DNA of 64,000 nt from Corallium rubrum (taxonomy: Eukaryota; Cnidaria; Anthozoa; Scleralcyonacea; Coralliidae). Below are positions 1 through 10,802 of this stretch, in pieces. The DNA lies in assembly GCA_964035015.1 (NCBI GenBank), contig OZ036006.1:12360316-12424315 (forward strand), written 5' to 3'. Position 1 is the first letter of the stretch. The number at the start of each line of letters is the position of its first letter. The notes under the pieces are model-generated. The model was not told the DNA's origin. It made no database searches and was given only the letters and a program-made list of their open reading frames with translations. The translations under genes and the position numbers were made by a program.

Positions 1-1248
1 AAAATATCAGTGAAATGTATGTTAATTACTATATATCATACATGAGAAGCCAGCTAGCTGCTATTATCTTATTTGAAAACGAGACATGTTTTAAAAAATG
101 AGGCAATATAGCTTCCCAAACAAACAGGGGCGTTGCTAGGGGAGATTTTTCCAAAGGTTGATTTTCTAATTTTCTCAAAACCAAAAGTTAGTTGTCAATT
201 GCTTGAAGATTTGTTTGGTATATATAATGTAACTGCTATTGGATAAGTGGCTTAATTTGCCCAAGTCTTGAATTTTAGTAAATAGACTCAGGAGCAGATT
301 AAGCATGAGTGGGCCCCCAAGCAAGTCCAAGAGAAAGTAAAAAAATCAGAGGAAATTAACAATTTGATTTCATTGCACAAGAATTGTAGTAGGGCTGGCC
401 TGCACCCCACTACATATTTGATATGTCCTATGGCACTGTGCAACCCCCCCCAAAAAAAAACCCCAAAAACAACAAAAAAACAAAAACAAAAACAACCAAC
501 AAAAAACAATGTGTGGTCGAGTGGTCCCGAAAAACATGGGGCCTTAAATAACCATATTAAAAAAAAACAACAAAAATTTGTGGGTCCCATCAAAAATACT
601 AGGCCCCTGGCAGTTGCCAAAGTGCCCCCCCCCCCTTGAACCACCACTAATTAAGCTCAACTTTCAGTCTCACCCAATAAACCATTTACATGTTGATGTA
701 CAAAGGCATTGGGTGACTACAACTACCAGAATGCTTTGGCAGTATTCTAGGGTTTTCGATTAAAGGGATGACTCAAAAGAACTCATCCAATCCTTTTGTG
801 GCTTTTCCAAAATATGTTGTCAAATTTGTTCCCCCCCCCCCCCCCTCCCGAATTTGTCAACAAGTTTCAGTGAGTCTCACGATTTTAGCAATCTGTTCCA
901 TACCCTAACTACAACATAAACCCTAACCCTAATCAGAAATCTGGTTTACCACCTAGGTTTTTGAAAAAAAAACATATTGATGACATATTTTGGAAAATAT
1001 AGTCCCTTTGAGTCACCCTTTTAGCTGAAACTGTAGAATACTGGTGAAGCATTCTGGTAGTTTTACTCACCCAGTGCCATATCACACCATTGTGCAAATG
1101 GCCAATAGCAAATTCTTGACTCAGGCTGTATTTTGCCATCATGGCAGGCTTAGATGAATCCAATAAGTTATTTGGTCATGTTGATTGGTTAGGTATATAC
1201 AAAAGAATATTATATTAGATGCTATAAGCAGTGCACTGGGGCTGGACA
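1..1248. other. Gene-free repeat-rich stretch
   Basis: No credible coding region. Poly-A/poly-C low-complexity tracts occur around 447-500, 627-637 and 830-845. A dispersed repeat with the core 'accagaatgc' occurs at about 695-760 and again in inverted orientation at about 1024-1100; a third relative lies at 27885-27925. This looks like a decayed inverted-repeat element. The start (about 30-110) resembles 25820-25930, another dispersed repeat. Confidence 0.5.
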
Positions 1249-2116
1249 TTATACTAGTGCTCTAAAAAACCCCTGGAGGAATTCAATTGTCCTTTTGCTA
1301 ATTGCATCCAGTGCTGGAAAATGTCCAGCAGTGCCGGCAGCACCCGTACGGAAATGGCAGCGCTGCATGGTAACTGCATTTTGACTTTTTCTTGACTGTA
1401 AATCCGCTGCAGATGCGCTGCACAGTATGCGCTGCACTTTTTGTCGATATTGAATGCAACTGCAGCGCATTGATATAGATCTACACAAAAATAAAGCGCT
1501 GCATACGCGCTGCATTTTGACTTCAGCGCTGCATTTTCACTGCATTTTGACTTCAGTAATCAGTACTGCATTTGCGCTGTATTTTGACTTACAAGTTTGA
1601 TTATATTATAGCCTTTAGCACCTCTGTTGTATGTCAGTCGGCTTCAGTAGCTGTCAACTTTTACGCGTCTACTTGTAAGAACAGAACAAATAACGAACAA
1701 ATTGTTGGATATGAAAGAAGCAAGAATAAAGCAACTATAGAAAAAACTAATTGACCTCGACTGGGATTCGAAGTGCATTTACCTTCGGTTTACTAGCCGC
1801 TTGAACGGTAGTAGTTCAGAGCATCGGATTTAGGAAGCCAGCTGTGGGATATTTTGAGTCTCAGCCGTTGTCAGCAAGTAGAGTTTTCTTTACTTGCCCA
1901 GTAGTTGCTTTATACTGTTGCGTTAATATGTCTTGACCTTATAATACTAATTTTTTCCAAATTCTCAATTCTCAATTATATTAAACTAAAGACACGCGCA
2001 TCACAAAACCAAGTCACAGAACCATCAGAACGTATTCTATTATTTAATATCAGTGTTCGCGTCTTACTGAGACAATCAGACAGAGCATTTGAACAAACTC
2101 CATTAAACGTTTATAG

Positions 2117-3222
2117 TAAAGGTGTGCATCGGATCGGATTGACCTCTTTGAATCCGAAGGTTTGTCTAAGTACTCAATCCGAATCCGATCCGATCTGATT
2201 AAAAAAAAATTAATCCGATCCGATCCAATCCGAAAAAAATATATTAGATCCGATCCGATCCGATCCGACTTGATGCTGAAAATTTGTAATCCGATCCGAT
2301 CCGGACGCGTAAATTTTGATCCGAATCCGATCCGAATCCGATCGGATTCGGATCGGATTTGAAGTTCAAACTTTGAACGAAACGTATGTCTAACATTTGT
2401 AGAGTTTTACTCAAGAAATTCAGCGATGTTTGCCCTTTTGCTAGTTTCAACTTGTCCCTAGCGCAGATGTGCTTGTTTAATTGAGCGTTCCCTTTCGATG
2501 AACTATACTTGTAAATGGTAAAGCATTTATGACAAGCTGCCATTTCGTGATAAATCACCCCATCAACTTTTGGGAAGCCGAAGAATTTCCAACATTCGGA
2601 TCGCTTCTTTTTGTCCTCGACAGTCGTTATCACAACGCGTTTTGACTTCTCTCGTAGTAGTTTTTCGACCATATCTTTATTTAGTAGTTTAGCAGATGCA
2701 TTTGGTTGTACCGCCTCAATAGTTTCAGCCATATTATAATAAAATGCGATCTAAAATTCCACGTGTGCGCTTTTACGAAGTCTATATACTCTACAATCTA
2801 CAATAACAACGAGCATTGTAGCCGGAAAGGCGGAAAACACATCAACTTGTCAAATGTCAAGTGCCAAGTTAATTATAATTGTCAATTTGTCATAGACATA
2901 GTTTTTATTTTGTCGTCGCCTCAAAGTCCTGACGCCAGGGCGATTGTGATTTGTGAACGGGAAAAGCCAAAACGTAGTTCCTTGCGAGTTTAATGATTTT
3001 CAATGACAAAATCTAACTGAGTGTTTCTCAATACGCGGAAAAACGAATCCGATCCAATCCGGGGAAAAACCCGCAAAATCCGATCCGATCCGATCCGACA
3101 TAAAAGCAATAAAATCCGATCCGATCCGATCCGATCCGGACGCGTAAATTTTGATCCGAATCCGATCGGACCGGATCGGATCGGATTCGGACTCGGATTC
3201 GGATCGGATTCGCACACCTTTA
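2117..3222. mobile_element. hAT-type DNA transposon, deleted, with 8-bp TSD
   Basis: The termini are perfect inverted repeats TAAAGGTGTGC...GCACACCTTTA, flanked by identical 8-bp direct repeats gtttatag (2109-2116 and 3223-3230). An 8-bp target duplication is the hallmark of hAT elements. Both ends carry dense subterminal 'ccgatccgat' repeats (2165-2360 and 3045-3215), possibly transposase binding sites. The interior retains only a BED zinc-finger coding segment on the - strand; the hAT catalytic RNase-H domain and dimerisation region are missing, so the 1.1-kb copy is non-autonomous. Confidence 0.85.
2244..2732 (-). pseudogene. BED-type zinc-finger fragment of hAT transposase
   Basis: Starting at the ATG at 2732, about 115 residues look genuine: a basic N-terminus, then a BED finger with W/F aromatic residues ('CWKFFGF'), a CHKC pair and a distal H-x3-C ('LNKHIC'). 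BED fingers give hAT transposases their DNA binding. The last about 45 residues are translation of the subterminal ccgat repeats and are not meaningful. A full transposase would need another 450 or more residues with the DDE and hATC regions, which are absent. It could still make a short DNA-binding repressor, but no evidence shows expression. Confidence 0.6.
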
Positions 3223-3230
3223 GTTTATAG

Positions 3231-4160
3231 TGTTAAACACGAAAACGCGACTATATACATACAGACAAAACTTTACCTCTGAATGGCGCCGATTGTCCTA
3301 TTGTTTATTGTGCTTCTTTGTAAACGTTTAAGAGAATATCAGCAGAGTGAGAGCTGCAGCTTTAAATGCAAGTACCAGCGCCCTTCTTCTTTCTTTAAGA
3401 CATTCACCAAACAAGTTCAGTTGAATCCCCAAGACTCAAGAGAAGCAGTTAACGCGCAAACGATCAACGGCTTTATCTTTACGCACAATATTTAAATGTT
3501 CAAGTGCAGGCGCCAAAAATGCTATCAGTTGACACTTGACCAAATAACGATATTGAATTACTCATTATTGTAGCAAGCATCTCTGACGGGTATAGTATAT
3601 TTTATTTAGTCTTATGCTTTATAGATATTATTGGGTTAGTTAGATTGCAGATGCGACAACTGCTACTGCTACAAGTCTCAGAACGTCCTTAAATAATATT
3701 CAATGGTAATAATTGTTTGAAAGAGAGTAAGTTATCTTCTGGCATCAGCAAAGTATTTTTGCTATTTCCGGCCAAGGTTCGAGGCTATCTAGGCGATAAA
3801 ACTGTAAAAGCTGCATGGGCTACATCAGACAACTGTAAAAAGCAATTCAAAAGCATTTCTCATCAGTTTACCATTTGCACAAAACGGCTCATTCTTTGCT
3901 CCAAATTACGGTAAGTTTCAGGTTTTTGAACAGCGACTCGCTGCGAGAGCTATATAGTTTATTAGTATTGACTCACTGCGTAAAATTTAAAAATTAAACG
4001 AGACTTATAGACCTTTTAAAGACCTTGTAAGACAAAGCGTTTTCGTTAACCCATTTAATAAATTCTCGACAGTTTTGCTAAGATAAGCGCGCGGTGCGTG
4101 GTGGCGTTTTGCATGTTGTGAAACACGTTTGCGGCACCAATTAAATTATCTAAGTCGATC
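3231..4160. other. Non-coding stretch between hAT copy and right TIR
   Basis: Only short chance reading frames. No recognisable domain, RNA gene or tandem array. Probably internal sequence of the surrounding transposon. Confidence 0.35.
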
Positions 4161-4914
4161 AGTATCGAACATGCAGCGCTGGATCGCAACTTTGCGTTGC
4201 AGATTAGCTGCATATTGAATGCACACCGAATTTGAAAACTTTGTTTGACTGCGCATTCAATGTGCAGCGCTTTGCGTAAGTGATTTCATCAATTTGTAAT
4301 GCAGACGCGCTGCAGTTTAAATGCATTTTGACTTACAGTCAAGAAAAATTACATCTGCAGCTATTCTGCAGCGCTGCCATTTCGGTACGGGCACTGCTGA
4401 CAGGAAATGTTTTGTAAACGTTGTTTGCAGGAAATGTTTTGCATCTTGCAGGAAATATATTGTCAGTTTTTTTAATCTAAATCATAGTTTAAAGATAAAT
4501 TTCCTATTCTTCAAAAAATCGAAAAGCACAATGAATCACACAATTTTGATGGGCATCACTTTTGATCGAATATCAAGTTTCATATTCGATGACTCATCTT
4601 TCTATATTCTTGCCAAACCCAGCTAGTTCGCTACTTCAAAGTATGTATAGATACTGCATTCAGATAAATTATGGTTTTGAGATACAAACTTGCAAGTCTT
4701 GTGGTATCACAACTTATAAAATTGAAAAATTCTATGAGGCAGGAAATCGTTAATTTAGTTTAGCAGGAAATATTTATTTTTGGATTTTGCTGCCAGGAAG
4801 AAAAATGCTTCATCTATGACTGATTGCATCTCTTACAGGATCAAAGTGAAAATATGTAACAAGAAAAAAAAGTACTGTAATTACTTAATACCTGACGTGT
4901 ATAAATATAATACA

Positions 4915-5004
4915 GTGGAACCTCACCATATGACCACCTCATTATTACGACCACATTTTTTTGGCCTGATGGTGGTCGTATCAATGAGGTTCCACTTATA
5001 TCCA
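4915..5004. repeat. Palindromic MITE-like element, Tigger/pogo-like ends
   Basis: The segment begins with 'cagtggaacctc' and ends with the reverse complement 'gaggttccact', with ggtcg/cgacc blocks between, giving a 90-bp hairpin. CAGTNGAACCTC-like ends are common in pogo/Tigger-type transposons of the Tc1-mariner group. A related single end is at 26868-26935. Family assignment is by resemblance only. Confidence 0.5.
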
Positions 5005-5403
5005 ACTAGGATTTGGCTCAATTGACAAAATATTTGTTGCCATATCTTGTTTACATTCTGTTAATGTACAGCAATTACATATATTATATACATGTTTATT
5101 GTTGAAATTAAATAATTAATTACAAATATGTACTGGTGTGCACTCCCAGGTAGGGGAATTTGTCACCTTTCCACTGCCCAGGGGTGGGAGGGGGGGTGAT
5201 GGTCATGTTTGGAATTGACTCATGCAGAAGGTCCTGTTTACATGAAGTGGATTGAGTGTTCAAGTCAGATCTCACATGTTGTTTCTCCTTGTTGTGTTTA
5301 AATACATGAAGAAGATTGAAAATTTTCGATCTGATCGAAATGAATTGAGATTCAAGCAAGGATCCGAGGATTGACTTGAATGTCTCCAATCTGATTTATC
5401 TAA

Positions 5404-5971
5404 AGGCCCTGTTATGTGGTACAATTTTCAATGCAACTTGTCTTTTAATGCCGTTGTGAGACACGTTGCATGAACCATGAACCATTGCACTGTGTAGCAT
5501 GCTGTGCAATGGTCAAAATTGTTGTGAGACAAGTTGCAGTAATCATTGTACCCAGTGTTGCAACTGTAATGCTGCATGAGTCATTATTGTGAGACAAGTT
5601 GCATGACAACTTGAACCATGTAACTGTGATGCTGTGCAATGGTCAAAATCACTGTGAGACAAGTTGCATGAACCATTGCACCATGTAACATGCTGTCCAA
5701 TGGTCAAAATTGTTGTGAGGCAAGTTGCAGCAATCGTTGCACTCGGTGTTGTAACTGTAATGCACCTATCAATTGAAAGCCCGACTCCCCCCACCCCGGG
5801 ACATGGTGGGGGAAATGTGGGGAATTTTATAGCATTTGAAAGCATTTTATGCAAAATCAAATTTTAGCAAATCAAATCCCCACCCACCCCCGGGGTGGGG
5901 GTGGGGAGTCAGGCTTTCAACTGACTCATTGTGAGACAAGTTGCATGAAAAATTGCACTGTGTAACAGGGC
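5404..5971. mobile_element. Foldback/MITE with internal tandem repeat
   Basis: The ends are inverted repeats 'aaggccctgtta' (left) and 'taacagggcctt' (right), extending imperfectly for about 45 bp. The interior is a degenerate tandem array of a roughly 60-110 bp unit containing 'gtgagacaagttgca' and 'ttgcactgtgtaacatgctg'. There is no protein-coding capacity. A G/C-rich inverted segment around 5785-5815 and 5880-5915 forms a further hairpin. Target duplication is unclear. Confidence 0.55.
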
Positions 5972-6441
5972 CTTAAACACAGTTTGACTTGAAAATGACT
6001 TGATACGCATGAGTGAAGTTGGTGCGTGTCGTGCTAAATAGCAGACATTTAGGGAAGCACGGAAAATAGTGTTCCAAAACTGAAAACAATGTTCCAAGCA
6101 AGGTCGGATTCTCCATGTAAACATGTTGGTTGGACTGCTAATCCGCTTCATGTAACAAGGCACAAAAAATAAAACGATTTCCAAACTAGAACTATCTATT
6201 TCGCTACGCAATATTTACCAATTAACGTCTTTCTGGTTTATCCACTGCTAATCAGAGTACTTCGGGGTAGTATTAAGTACATAAACATTATAGTTGTCAA
6301 GATGCCAACAAACTTGAAAGCAGCCCGATATAAACGACGCATTTTAAATCGATTCGACGACAGCACAATGACTTGAAATACAGTATTAAACTGTTAACTT
6401 CTTAACCAACAGCTGCAGTGGTTTCATAAGTCATTCTACAC
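5972..6441. other. Non-coding flank of the large transposon
   Basis: No coding region, RNA gene or tandem repeat could be supported here. This is the 5' chromosomal flank of the large element inserted at 6450. Confidence 0.4.
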
Positions 6442-6449
6442 ACTCTTCT

Positions 6450-6836
6450 ACGGTGGCCCACAACTGTCACGGCAAAAGCAAAAGACTCACGCAAAAGCAA
6501 AAGGCTCACGGCAAAACCAAAAGGCTCACGGCAAAACCAAAAGGCTCACGGCAAAACCAAAAGGCCCACGGCAAAACCAAAAGGCTCACGGCAAAACCAA
6601 AAGCCTCACGGCAAAACCAAAAGGCTCACGGCAAAAGCAAAAGACTCACGGCAAAAGCAAATCCAATTTGTGGTCAGCGGTTTGGTCGGCGGTTTTACTA
6701 GTTTTGTCCACTGACTTCGAACGAATTTTTCACTCTTCAGTCTTCGTTTTATCACTGTTAGTAATGTTTTGTTCAAACTGTGGAAAGCAGTTTGCACAAG
6801 AAGATAAATTCTGCTCTGGCTGTGGAAAAGGTATGC
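6450..6836 (+). repeat. Left TIR with 20-bp minisatellite and zinc-ribbon exon
   Basis: From outside in: about 25 bp of unique terminus, about ten 20-bp units of the type 'cggcaaaaccaaaaggctca' (6470-6660), then about 175 bp that match the right TIR almost base for base, running through the zinc-ribbon exon and stopping just past its splice donor. The repeat units probably bind transposase (inference). The TIR must also hold the promoter, since it lies upstream of the first exon. Confidence 0.85.
6764..6830 (+). CDS. Exon 1 (zinc ribbon) of the HECT gene
   Basis: A 67-bp exon from ATG (6764) to a consensus donor AAAAG|GTATGC. It encodes 22 residues with two CxxC pairs (C3, C6, C17, C20) in the pattern FCSNCGKQF...FCSGCGK, a short zinc ribbon. 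It ends in phase 1. The HECT reading frame about 1.5 kb downstream has two in-phase acceptors (AG at 8325 or 8343). The counterpart in the right TIR (23719-23785) has the same length and phase and differs at two residues. The joining to the HECT exon is inferred from phase and position; a cDNA would settle it. Confidence 0.65.
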
Positions 6837-8192
6837 AATAATAGTTTTCCTTCTCATAAATATAAATACATTATACATATATAAAAAGAAAAAAGTTCAG
6901 GTGCGTAACAGTTAATCTAAATTTTAAATCATGATATATTAACTCTTGTATTATTATTATATTAACGGTTTGTAACTATAAATCTATTACGCGCACTTTT
7001 GGGTTTGTTTGGGTAGTGTATCAGACGTATCAGTCAACTCCAAACTGTGCCCACCCCCAGACAGTCCCCAGACCACCCCCAGGCATTCATCATTTTTGCT
7101 AATGCAAGGGGGGTGGGGGCTATCACCGAAAATGCATAACATGGGTTGGGAATACTGATCTTAGTGCTAATTCGGTAATTCCCCACCAATCAGTGAATCT
7201 AATGTACTGGTTGATTACCCCACTTCCAGGATGTGAATTAATAAGATGTATTAGCGCATACTTCTTAATTTGCAATTGCCAATGGCACTGGTGCTTATAC
7301 CAATACATGAAGATAATTCTCCATCCCTAAACTTTTTTTCAAGTCCTCCACTAACATCCCAATTTTTTATTGTTAGTCATTCACTTCTTCTGATCCTTTT
7401 CTTTGAATGCATTGAGCTCATTCATATATATTTTCCTGGGCCTATTTTAACTATATAACTATTTTAACTAATAAAAAAATTGGTTCCCCCCAGCAAAAAG
7501 TCCCTTTACCCCAGGATAAAATGTGTATGGATAAACAAGTCAGTTGAATAGTTTCAGTTGTTACAAAGGTACACAGATAAATCTTTATATTAATTTAGCT
7601 AAATAGTCTTTTTTTTGATAAGGTGTATGTGGTGATGAAATATCATTTTATAGTTCCTCACAACATTTTCCATATTATATTTGAAAGTAAACATGCTGAG
7701 TTCTGACACAAAGTGAAACAGTCAGAAATGTGTTGTTTTTATGACACCCTCAGAATGCAGGAAATGGCATTTCCGATACTCTAAATTTCAAAAACTTTTT
7801 TTTGGGGGGGCATGGTCCCGGACCCCCCTAGAAGAGTCCCTTTTTGTGAACCCCCCCCCCCTGAGAAATCCTTACATTTTCCAAGCACAAATCATGCTAT
7901 GAACGAATTTCCTCTCATAGACATACTGTAGTTTTGTATATTCAATTTGAGTCAAATCCCCGTGGTCTGAGTACAATCTCTAGCCCAGGGTGCTTATATA
8001 CTTATACAAGTATACATGTACATGTCAAGAAAATTTTCACCCCCTGCAACTATTGTAAGGCAAATGCCCCATGGGTGTCCCAGGGGTCAGGTCACCCTTG
8101 GAATGGACTTGTGCATTACAATGTACCTTGAAGTTCTCTCATGATATTAAGGCATAAATGCGCAGCATGCTGTTTTCAGTAAATATTTTAAG

Positions 8193-8223
<31 letters not shown>

Positions 8224-8325
8224 GTATATACAGTACTTTATGTAGGGGATTAGAGAAAAAACACAGTAGCCAAAGTCAGCAAAATACATGTATGATGAAT
8301 TCAGTTAGTACTTGCTTATATTTAG
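6837..8325 (+). other. Putative intron between zinc-ribbon exon and HECT exon
   Basis: No coding signal. It holds poly-G/poly-C stretches (7801-7862) and a (TA)n-rich microsatellite at about 8190-8230. The preferred acceptor is after 'tatatttag' at 8325, preceded by a modest pyrimidine tract; an alternative in-phase acceptor is after 'caaatcaag' at 8343. Confidence 0.4.
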
Positions 8326-10373
8326 AAATTTGTGCAAATCAAGTCAGAAAAGTTGAGGGCTCAAGCTCTGATGCCTGTCCATCTACCAGTGTGCCTATAA
8401 AATCATTTGCCAGCTATAAGCAAAGTAAAGGTAAAGAGTGGAAATCTAAAGTATCAAAGTCCAGTAATGAAGGGAAGAAAAAAGTTCAAGATGTTGTGGT
8501 TAATATAGGTCTTATGGAGTGGCATGAAAAAGAGCAGATACTCAAGGCAAGACGAGGGAAAAAAGTACCCATAAGAATACCACCAACAATAAATTACTGT
8601 ACATTGCGGGAAGAAGCTGAAAAAAACTGGAGAAACTTTCACAGTAATTTGTATGATGAGAGTCAGTTGTACCACCTTGTATACATGTATGAAGATGGAC
8701 AGAAGGCTGTGTTTCTCCCTGGTTTGAAGAAAGAATCGTTTACATTAAGCAGATATCAAGAAGAGATAGGAAAAGACTTTAAACGGATAACTCTATTCCT
8801 TTGCTCAAACCATGATTTTCAGATAGCAGAAGGTTGTTGTGATGATGAAGATCTCAGTGATTTGAAAACTGAAACTGATAACACTAGTGTTGTCTGGAAT
8901 GATATCTCTCCTAGTAACCAGAATGCTCTACTGGAAAATGATTGCCTACAGAATAATAACCCCAGCAAACGACTTAGATTCAACAGTCCAATAAGTACCT
9001 GTATAGACCTAGCAACAACTCCTACAGTGGATGAAAATGACACTTTACAAGATGATCCAAGTCAATCCAGCCAGCTTGAACTTGATCAGCAGCTTGCTAG
9101 TTATATTCAAGAAATGTATGACACCCAAGATTCTGTAGCTCATGAACAAGAGAAGAGTCCAGCTGTTAACATAACTGATTCATCTTCACTTGTAAAAGCT
9201 TTGGCTGCGAAGGTAGATGAGTTTGGCCAACTGTTCATTGTTGTCAGAAGAGGTGCCTCATTAAACAGAGTGCTTTCTATCTGGAATAGAGAAGTGAAAA
9301 AGAACCCAGCCTCAGTGAACCAGGTTGTAAGAGTCCGTTTTATCGGTGAACAGGGAATTGATTCAGGTGCCATGTCAAAAGAGTTCTTTACAATAACCCT
9401 TCCCAACATTGGCTCTGCCTTGTTCCCCAGTGGACAACCAGTGGATTCAACACTTCATGTCCAAAATGGGAACTTCAAAGCATGTGGAGAGATTGTAGCT
9501 ACAAGTCTTGCTCAAGGTGGACCCGCACCACATTTCCTTGAAGAAAGTGTATATGGTCTAATGGTGAATCCAAATGTGCCACTTCAGGAACTTGACCCTG
9601 AAAGGCATTTAACATCAACAGACAGGGTCCTGTTAAATTCTATTGGAAAGGATGTAGCTTCACACATTGACACCATAATTGAACATGGTTATACAGGGAG
9701 CATTGATGATTCTCATGTTGATGAGATTATAAAATCTGTTGTCATCAGCATTGTAACCAAGCGGTTGGTTTATCTGAAAGAGTTCATGGATGGGCTTGAT
9801 GCTTACGGCCTAGGTAGGATTATATCAACCTACCCAGAAGCTTGCAAAGCCATGTTCATGCAAGATGCCCAAAGTGCTGGTGCTGTTGATGCTAACTACT
9901 TGATTTCAATTCTACAGCCAGAATATTCAGAGCAAGGTAGCACGAGAAAAGAAATAGAAGAGTCCATGATGGATTTTCTTCAAGATTTCCTGTTTCACCT
10001 TGAAGATGAGCGAGAAGTGAATGTTTCTGGCTACGCTGAGGTTTTTGCAAGCTGTGATGATTCTAGCACAGGCATAGAAGTTTCCCAAGTAAAGGAACAG
10101 TTGCTTAATTTCCCTGATTGTACTCCTGCAGGCATTATGGGCTGGCTGACTGGCCAGAAGCACAGGCCTATCAGTGGAGAACTAGTTAAAATTACTGTGA
10201 AATTTAATCACGACTGCACTGTCCATAACCCTCAGCATCGCATCTGTTTCCCTGTTGTTGGAGCTTGTGCAAAAGAAGTCACATTTCCTGTTACTCATAT
10301 GAAAACTGCTGAAGAGTTTAATGAAGTTCTTATGATGGCCATCTGCAAAGGACAGTCTTTTGGTAAAGCATGA
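8326..10373 (+). CDS. HECT-domain E3 ubiquitin ligase, transposon cargo
   Basis: Long intact frame, about 680 residues with no internal stop. Residues are counted here from the in-frame ATG at 8292. The first 300 residues are low-complexity and acidic/Ser-rich, with a conserved 'YHLVYMYEDGQKAVFLPG'-like block. The C-terminal 370 are a HECT domain: the N-lobe signature RVRFIGEQGIDSGAMSKEFF at about 348-367, then a C-lobe ending in FPVVGAC..VTFPV, where Cys659 sits at the position of the thioester cysteine (STC in relatives). HECT ligases accept ubiquitin on this Cys and pass it to substrate. It is like the G2E3-type proteins that are multicopy in cnidarian and fish genomes. True start is most likely the zinc-ribbon exon at 6764. 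The Polinton inserted 43 bp after the stop, so the 3'UTR and poly(A) signal are displaced. Confidence 0.85.
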
Positions 10374-10416
10374 TGCATGATCCATATGCACTTTTGGTAA
10401 AGCATGATGCATGATC
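10358..10416 (+). repeat. 34-bp tandem duplication at HECT 3' end / Polinton target site
   Basis: The last codons, stop and following bases of the HECT gene (10358-10391, beginning cttttggtaaagc) are repeated at 10392. The second unit is broken by the Polinton after 'atgatc', and its remainder 'catatgca' follows the second TSD copy at 20636. Removing the Polinton and one atgatc exactly restores the second unit, which is strong evidence for the insertion boundaries. Confidence 0.85.
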
Positions 10417-10460
10417 AGTAGATAACCCCCCCCCATATACCGACGGAAGTAGTTAATATT

Positions 10461-10545
10461 CAGCGTGACTCACGCATGACTCACGCACCATGACTCACGC
10501 ATGACTCACGCATGACTCACGCATGACTCACGCCTGTGACATGTT
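10461..10545 (+). repeat. 11-bp tandem repeat near Polinton terminus (left)
   Basis: Seven or so units of 'catgactcacg' with one variant spacer. The same array is mirrored at about 20495-20582. It sits about 45 bp from the element end, where integrase or replication proteins would be expected to bind (inference). Confidence 0.75.
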
Positions 10546-10802
10546 TGGACAAGACTGGAATAATTATACTATACATGAAGTTATATACGCTCGGTGATTT
10601 CGTATTGTTGCTACTTTTCCTAAAGTGTTTTACTTGTGGAGTTTACTGTCTGCGATATAGTGTTTTCTTGGGAGATATTTTCGAAGATATTTTTGTCTGA
10701 TTTTAAGGTAAGATATTTTGCACTTATTCGTTTTATATTGCCTGACGACGTTCACTGTGTATTTTATCAGAGTTTAATATACGTTTTGTTTCATTGACAG
10801 CA

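Larger units (their letters stand above)
1249..4410. mobile_element. Probable DNA transposon with imperfect TIRs, host of a nested hAT
   Basis: About 100 bp around 1310-1415 reappear inverted at about 4325-4410: both share a 'ttacagtcaagaaaaa'-like block next to a 'cagcgctgccattt' block and a 'gtacggg' block. The flanks are rich in 'gcgctgca' repeats in opposite orientation (1365-1590 and 4160-4320), typical of subterminal repeats. No transposase is visible inside; most of the interior is a nested hAT copy and its flanks. The ends are not precisely defined and no target duplication was found. Confidence 0.4.

Noticed and set aside
915..936. Telomere-like 'ccctaaccctaa'
   Set aside because: Only two or three units in a low-complexity area; no array.
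1745..1832. tRNA-like sequence on the - strand (Thr-like, 'cttcgaatcccag' B box)
   Set aside because: Arms do not pair well enough to call; at best a decayed tRNA or SINE remnant.
3690..3914. Short frame with 'MKESKLSSGISKVF'
   Set aside because: No recognisable domain and within transposon interior; likely chance.
6453..6701. Open frame of repeated 'KRLTAKPKGSRQNQ' residues, also 23848-24350 on the other strand
   Set aside because: Translation of the 20-bp TIR minisatellite, which is open in several frames by composition.
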